A stretch of DNA of 38,984 nt, taken from contig JAGGUP010000033.1 of the NCBI GenBank assembly GCA_021158405.1, positions 1-38,984 of the forward strand. Direction: 5' to 3'. Position numbers and translations under genes: made by a program. Within the stretch, counting starts at the first letter, position 1, and every line of letters begins with the position of its first letter. Below are positions 35,663 to 38,984 of this stretch, in pieces. The stretch comes from Bacteroidales bacterium (GTDB lineage Bacteria; Bacteroidota; Bacteroidia; Bacteroidales; UBA12170). The notes under the pieces were generated by a model that had not been told where the DNA came from, ran no database searches, and worked only from the letters and a program-made list of their open reading frames with translations.

Positions 35663-36137
35663 TTAAAGATCGTCGATTTCAATTTGAGTGCCCTCTTTTA
35701 TATTATCAGTTACCGGGCATCTTCTCTCTGTTTCTGCAAGCCATTCCTTGATGTTTTCCTTGCTATTTTCTTTGCTGAAAATAGGTTTTACCTTTACTAT
35801 AATACTCTGAAAACCCGCTCTTTCATCATCAGAACAACCCATAAAGGTACACGCATTCATTTCGCCATCAATTGTAATATTCATCTTTAAAAGTTCCAAA
35901 TCTCTTTTCTTTGGCAACTTGATGTCCGGTTACGTTTAAACAACCCGCCAAAGCCATGAGTAAAACTTGTACAGGAGAAGGTCCTTCGATAGAACCACCC
36001 ATATTTTCCGGTTCATCAATAATCATTTTGAATTTTCCCGCTCGCAAATTCATTTTTGTTGCACTCTCACTCTCGCCACCAATGTGGACTTTTACCTGCA
36101 TTTTGCAAGCCGTATCAATTTCATCGATCATTTTCAT
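35663..36137 (-). pseudogene. OsmC-family gene disrupted by a one-base frameshift
   Basis: The first part (from 36137) encodes MKMIDEIDTACKMQVKVH and, further on, GPSPVQVLLMALAGCLNVTGHQVAKE. The second part, in another frame, encodes KMNITIDGEMNACTFMGCSDDERAGFQSI and, at the C-terminus, ERRCPVTDNIKEGTQIEID. The two parts would be continuous as one OsmC protein if one A were removed from the short A-run at about 35905-35910. OsmC proteins reduce organic hydroperoxides using two Cys residues: AGC (first part) and RRC (second part) are both present but separated by the frameshift. It overlaps the upstream OsmC gene by 17 bp. A sequencing error cannot be excluded. Confidence 0.82.
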
Positions 36138-36507
36138 AGTCTATAATTTGTAGGGTTCCATCCAATTTGCATGTCTTAGCTAGTGTATTACTAATCGTTC
36201 CAAATTTTAGGATGTTTTTATGAAGTGTATTTATTTTTCTTTCAGTTTCATCGGTTGCAATGCGTAAATAATATTTAATTTCTATGATTTGTGGTGGTGA
36301 ATCTGTTCGTATGGCTTCAATCTCAATCTCAGCTTTGCGATACGAGATATGTAGAATTTCAGAATATCGCTCGATGTTTTTTAACAGACAGGCCGCTAAA
36401 GAAGTTAAGAGCAGTTCAGCCGGATTTGGCAAAATCGGGTCGCGACCCGAGCTGGCATTAAATTTTACGATTGATTTATTGGCTTTAGTAAGGCGTATTT
36501 TTGTTAT
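36121..36507 (-). CDS. OsmC-family protein with a degenerate start codon
   Basis: The frame reads ITKIRLTKANKSIVKFNASS, then ILPNPAELLLTSLAACLLKNIERY and an OsmC-like second half ending in YENDR. The Cys of LAAC is the probable first catalytic Cys; a second is seen in AKTCKLDG. No ATG, GTG or TTG precedes the conserved part. The only candidate is ATA at 36505-36507, at the point where the porin gene stops (CTATAA); a TTG at 36430-36432 would remove about 25 residues. If ATA was once ATG, porin and OsmC genes would have been joined by an ATGA overlap. It may now be untranslated or poorly translated. Confidence 0.7.
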   Translation of the reverse strand: MTKIRLTKANKSIVKFNASSGRDPILPNPAELLLTSLAACLLKNIERYSEILHISYRKAEIEIEAIRTDSPPQIIEIKYYLRIATDETERKINTLHKNILKFGTISNTLAKTCKLDGTLQIIDYENDR

Positions 36508-37739
36508 AGCAGTTTAGGTTTGAAAGTTAAACGCACCCAAGCCCATTGTGCAAATGCTGCATCTGTATTTGGTCCTAGGGCTGTTGTAATCAAATCGTCG
36601 TGAGGAAGCATAAAGGAGTATCCAATGTCTAGAGAGTGATTGGCTGCAAATTTATGAGTAAGAACAAAATCAAATTCATTTCCAATTTTCTTGCTTAAGT
36701 CAGTACCCGGTTTTTTGGTATAGGATAGCGCATGGAAATATGCTGTTAGCCTTGTTTTCTTCCCGTATTTAATATTGAAATTAATATCACTAATTCCCTG
36801 TTTTTTTCGAAATTGTGGTCCTTTATAAAAATCCATAAAACCAAAATAGCAGTGAGGAATAGTTTCCGTAATTTGTTTAAAATCGCGATCTGTGTTTGAT
36901 GTATCGTCAAAATCTTTACCAGAATAATGGTCGTAACCCGCTTTAGCACTTATAAACTGATAGGTATAACTTAGGTTGGCGGTATAAATATGTGCTTGAT
37001 GATTGTTTCCTGTTCCGTTTTTTCCGAATTGGAAATAGGCTGCACCGTCAAAAGTGAAGCCATGCAGTTTAGCAATAGGATTTACTCCAATGGTATTTAA
37101 GCCATAAGTAATTAGAGTTCCTGTTTTTTGATAACCCGCAAGAAGGTTTACGAAATGAATTTTTATTTTAGGACTAAAAGTTTTTGTAGCCCAAATCCAG
37201 CTCATTGATTTGTATTGATTTATACTGTATGAAGCTGCGGTTAATATCCCAGCAGAATTATTATTCATTGCCATACCAAAATCAATAGATAAACCATTTT
37301 TGTTGTACTTAAAGACGGCTGCATCGTGGGCAGAACCAACAATGCTCCAATTTCTATCGGAAAAAATCCTTGAGTCTCCATATTTTATGGACTGTCTACC
37401 AATCTTAATTCCAAGGACATTATTAAACTTATATTTTATCCACGCTTCGTGAAGGAGAATTGCTTTTGAGTTGTTGATAATAAATGTTTCGCCCCAAGCC
37501 CTTGCGTCTTGCGCGGAAAAGCGTAAATCGAACTTGTCGCTTTTATAATCTAAAATTAATCGACTCCTTTGTGATATTACAAAAGCAGGATCAGATGATT
37601 CCGCTATTAGTGCTTTATAACCTTGTCGGTATTCTGTTACTGTTCTAAAATCCCCTGAAACAGTTAATTCTGATTTTGTTTGAGCAATAAGGTTTGTTGT
37701 TAAATAAAACAGTACTCCCAATACTAGTGTCTTCCTCAT
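36504..37739 (-). CDS. Outer-membrane porin (alginate-export-like beta-barrel)
   Basis: A signal peptide (MRKTLVLGVLFYLTTNLIAQ) is followed by about 390 residues of beta-strands. Typical segments are LILDYKSDKFDLRFSAQDARAW, EAWIKYKFNNVLGIKIGRQS and DSRIFSDRNW, as in alginate-export-type porins. The chain ends in LRLTFKPKLL. It is intact (411 aa). The 3' half is duplicated almost exactly at 21361-21928. Downstream it runs directly into the damaged OsmC genes, so it may once have headed a three-gene operon. The solute that passes through is unknown. Confidence 0.82.
   Translation of the reverse strand: MRKTLVLGVLFYLTTNLIAQTKSELTVSGDFRTVTEYRQGYKALIAESSDPAFVISQRSRLILDYKSDKFDLRFSAQDARAWGETFIINNSKAILLHEAWIKYKFNNVLGIKIGRQSIKYGDSRIFSDRNWSIVGSAHDAAVFKYNKNGLSIDFGMAMNNNSAGILTAASYSINQYKSMSWIWATKTFSPKIKIHFVNLLAGYQKTGTLITYGLNTIGVNPIAKLHGFTFDGAAYFQFGKNGTGNNHQAHIYTANLSYTYQFISAKAGYDHYSGKDFDDTSNTDRDFKQITETIPHCYFGFMDFYKGPQFRKKQGISDINFNIKYGKKTRLTAYFHALSYTKKPGTDLSKKIGNEFDFVLTHKFAANHSLDIGYSFMLPHDDLITTALGPNTDAAFAQWAWVRLTFKPKLL
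36601..37167 (-). repeat. Near-identical direct repeat, copy 2 (partner 21361-21928)
   Basis: These 567 bp lie within the intact porin gene and are about 98% identical to the mosaic pseudogene segment 15.2 kb away, in the same orientation. Because this copy sits in an intact reading frame, it is likely the donor. Direct repeats of this size could recombine and delete the efflux, TetR and TauE genes between them. Confidence 0.9.
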
Positions 37740-37907
37740 ATTTGTTTAGTGTTAAATGCTTAACAAAATTAGTAATTATTGCTTATCAACAAACTAAAAT
37801 ATGCTCTCTAGATTAATACGTTTTATATTTAATACCAAAAATGCATCAAATGGAAACATAATTGAATTATAAATAAGTTTTGAAGTCTGGTATAATAAAA
37901 AATAGAA

Positions 37908-37938
37908 TGATTGATAGAGTTGGATTCTCTGTCAATCA
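37908..37938 (-). terminator. Rho-independent terminator of the DUF423 gene
   Basis: A 12-bp stem (37908-37919 with 37927-37938, one G-U wobble, 7-nt loop) lies 19 bp past the stop of the minus-strand gene at 37957. On that strand it is followed by TTCTATTTTTTATT, a good T-run. The rest of 37740-37956 upstream of the porin holds no gene. Confidence 0.75.
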
Positions 37939-37956
37939 CTCTAAAAGTATTTATAT

Positions 37957-38340
37957 TTATTTTTGTCCCTTATAAGCTGCCCAGGCTAAAAGAAACCATC
38001 CTAAGACAAATAAAGTACCACCTAAAGGAGTAACATAACCCATTGGAATTTTCGCAAAAACAATTATATAAAGGCTTCCCGAAAAAGTAAGAATTCCGCC
38101 AAGGAGACTATAACCAGCCCATTTTAGAACGTTCTTTTGATCTGGCCATTGCGCGTATGCTAAGCCAACAGCGAGCAACACTATTGCGTGATACATTTGG
38201 TAGCGAACTGCTTTTCCAAAAGTAATTGCAGATTCTGCATCCATATATTTTGCGCCAGCATGTGCTCCATAAGCTCCTGCGGCAACGGCTAATCCTCCAA
38301 GGATTGCGCCACTAATAAAAAATGTTTTTTGCATTGTCAT
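37957..38340 (-). CDS. DUF423 (YgdD-like) small inner-membrane protein
   Basis: This 127-aa protein has four transmembrane helices with the family motifs GAYGAHA, KAVRYQMYHAIVLLAVG, GGILTFSGSLYI and TPLGGTLFVLGWFLLAWAA. Function in the family is unknown. Met1 and Met3 are both possible starts. It lies 23 bp after the partial outer-membrane protein gene upstream and ends before a clear terminator, so it is probably the last gene of that unit. Confidence 0.9.
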   Translation of the reverse strand: MTMQKTFFISGAILGGLAVAAGAYGAHAGAKYMDAESAITFGKAVRYQMYHAIVLLAVGLAYAQWPDQKNVLKWAGYSLLGGILTFSGSLYIIVFAKIPMGYVTPLGGTLFVLGWFLLAWAAYKGQK

Positions 38341-38363
38341 GTTGTATGTATTTAAAGATGAAA

Positions 38364-38984
38364 TTAGTCAAGTATTATTGTTAAAGCTAAGCCAAAACCA
38401 GTGGTTTGGTATTCGTTTTTACCTAAAAGGTCAAAAGGGGCATTAAGTACTAAGATAAAGTTTTCGGCTTTCTCGATAGCGATACCTGTGTTTAATGTTA
38501 ATAAGTAGGAGTCGTCAAGGCTTGTGTTATATGTTTGATAGGCATAATTAAGACCAATAATAAAATTTACTTTTTCCATTAAATAATACCCTATGTCTGA
38601 ATTAACATTAAATCCTTGTGTATGCCCGTCTACAGTGGTTTTTTTATGTTTATGGTATTGTGCATCAAAGTCTATACTAAGTTTATCAGAAAATTCATAA
38701 GTCATAATAATTCCTCCAACATAAGCAGGTGTAGCTTTACAAATGGCATCGCGACATACAGATATTCTATTTCCAAGAACTTTATTATATCCGGCTAATA
38801 AGCCTATAGTTAGATTTCCTTCGAGAGGAAGTTTATATTTTGCGCCAAAGCTTACTTCGCTAACATCAATGGGAAGGGAAACACCTACTTCTAGGTTTTT
38901 CATCAAGCCATAGCTAAAACGAAAACCGGAACCGGCGAATTTCATAGTTGAATCTGATGTTAAGAATAAAGACTGAATATCTCC
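38364..38984 (-). CDS. Outer-membrane beta-barrel protein, cut by the window end
   Basis: The frame is open to the last base of the window and would continue beyond it, so the N-terminus is missing; a Met at 38945 lies within a continuous frame and is not the true start. The visible 200 or so residues alternate strands with Gly/Tyr/Phe (for example SGFRFSYGLMKNLEVGVSLP, KLSIDFDAQYHKHKK, NFILVLNAPFDLLGK), typical of an outer-membrane protein. Two Cys (SVCRDAICK) could form a loop disulfide. Function unknown. Confidence 0.7.
   Translation of the reverse strand, partial: GDIQSLFLTSDSTMKFAGSGFRFSYGLMKNLEVGVSLPIDVSEVSFGAKYKLPLEGNLTIGLLAGYNKVLGNRISVCRDAICKATPAYVGGIIMTYEFSDKLSIDFDAQYHKHKKTTVDGHTQGFNVNSDIGYYLMEKVNFIIGLNYAYQTYNTSLDDSYLLTLNTGIAIEKAENFILVLNAPFDLLGKNEYQTTGFGLALTIILD

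Noticed and set aside
35895-35915. Programmed ribosomal frameshift in the second OsmC gene
   Set aside because: The local sequence lacks a standard slippery heptamer and OsmC genes are not known to use one; a one-base indel is simpler.
1-38984. CRISPR array, tRNA or rRNA genes
   Set aside because: No regularly spaced repeats were seen, and no cloverleaf or rRNA-like sequence was recognised by eye.

Overview
The window is AT-rich DNA from a member of the Bacteroidota. The evidence is a SusC/SusD pair, many N-terminally acylated lipoproteins with a Cys near residue 15-25, AT-rich leaders without clear Shine-Dalgarno sites, a partial match to the Bacteroidota -33/-7 promoter, and families typical of the phylum such as DUF4491. 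A marine or gut Bacteroidales/Marinilabiliales-type organism would fit, but the genus cannot be fixed from the sequence alone.

Region 1 (about 135-19031) is a polysaccharide-utilisation-locus-like island for ribose or ribosides. A LacI-type regulator is divergent from susC, with a perfect 24-bp palindrome between them. Then come susC, susD and a probable surface-binding lipoprotein with a duplicated domain, followed by a strong hairpin. After the hairpin lie two nucleoside-hydrolase (NH)-like proteins (one fused to a carbohydrate-binding-like domain and two PKD domains), a third NH-like lipoprotein, an exported ADP-ribosylglycohydrolase-family lipoprotein, ribokinase, and a GRP/RhaT-like sugar permease. 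A last block holds a fourth NH, a beta-helix lipoprotein and a fifth NH. All of the presumed glycosidases carry export signals; only the kinase looks cytoplasmic. The inferred logic is: bind and import a ribosylated substrate through SusCD, remove ribose outside the cytoplasm with several parallel enzymes, import free ribose by the permease, and phosphorylate it with RbsK. This resembles the ribose-utilisation (rus) locus of Bacteroides thetaiotaomicron, but with an unusually large set of NH paralogues and a polymer-binding architecture.

Region 2 (19050-22405) is a scar zone. It has the 3' end of an IS5-type transposase fused onto a broken response-regulator gene, two tandem DUF4491 membrane proteins, another small membrane protein, and a mosaic porin pseudogene.

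Region 3 (22451-25958, minus strand) is a probable operon: TetR regulator, MgtC/DUF4010 membrane protein and two TauE/SafE-like permeases.

Region 4 (26172-33057, minus strand) is a tripartite RND efflux operon (TolC-type, adaptor, pump) followed by an unknown exported helical protein and a small outer-membrane barrel. A divergent exported SGNH hydrolase (33268-34629) shares a twin-palindrome control region with the operon.

Region 5 (34702-38984, minus strand) holds an alpha/beta hydrolase, two damaged OsmC-family genes, an intact outer-membrane porin whose 3' half is about 98% identical to part of the mosaic pseudogene 15 kb away, a DUF423 membrane protein with a clear terminator, and an outer-membrane protein cut by the window end. 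No tRNA, rRNA or CRISPR array was recognised.
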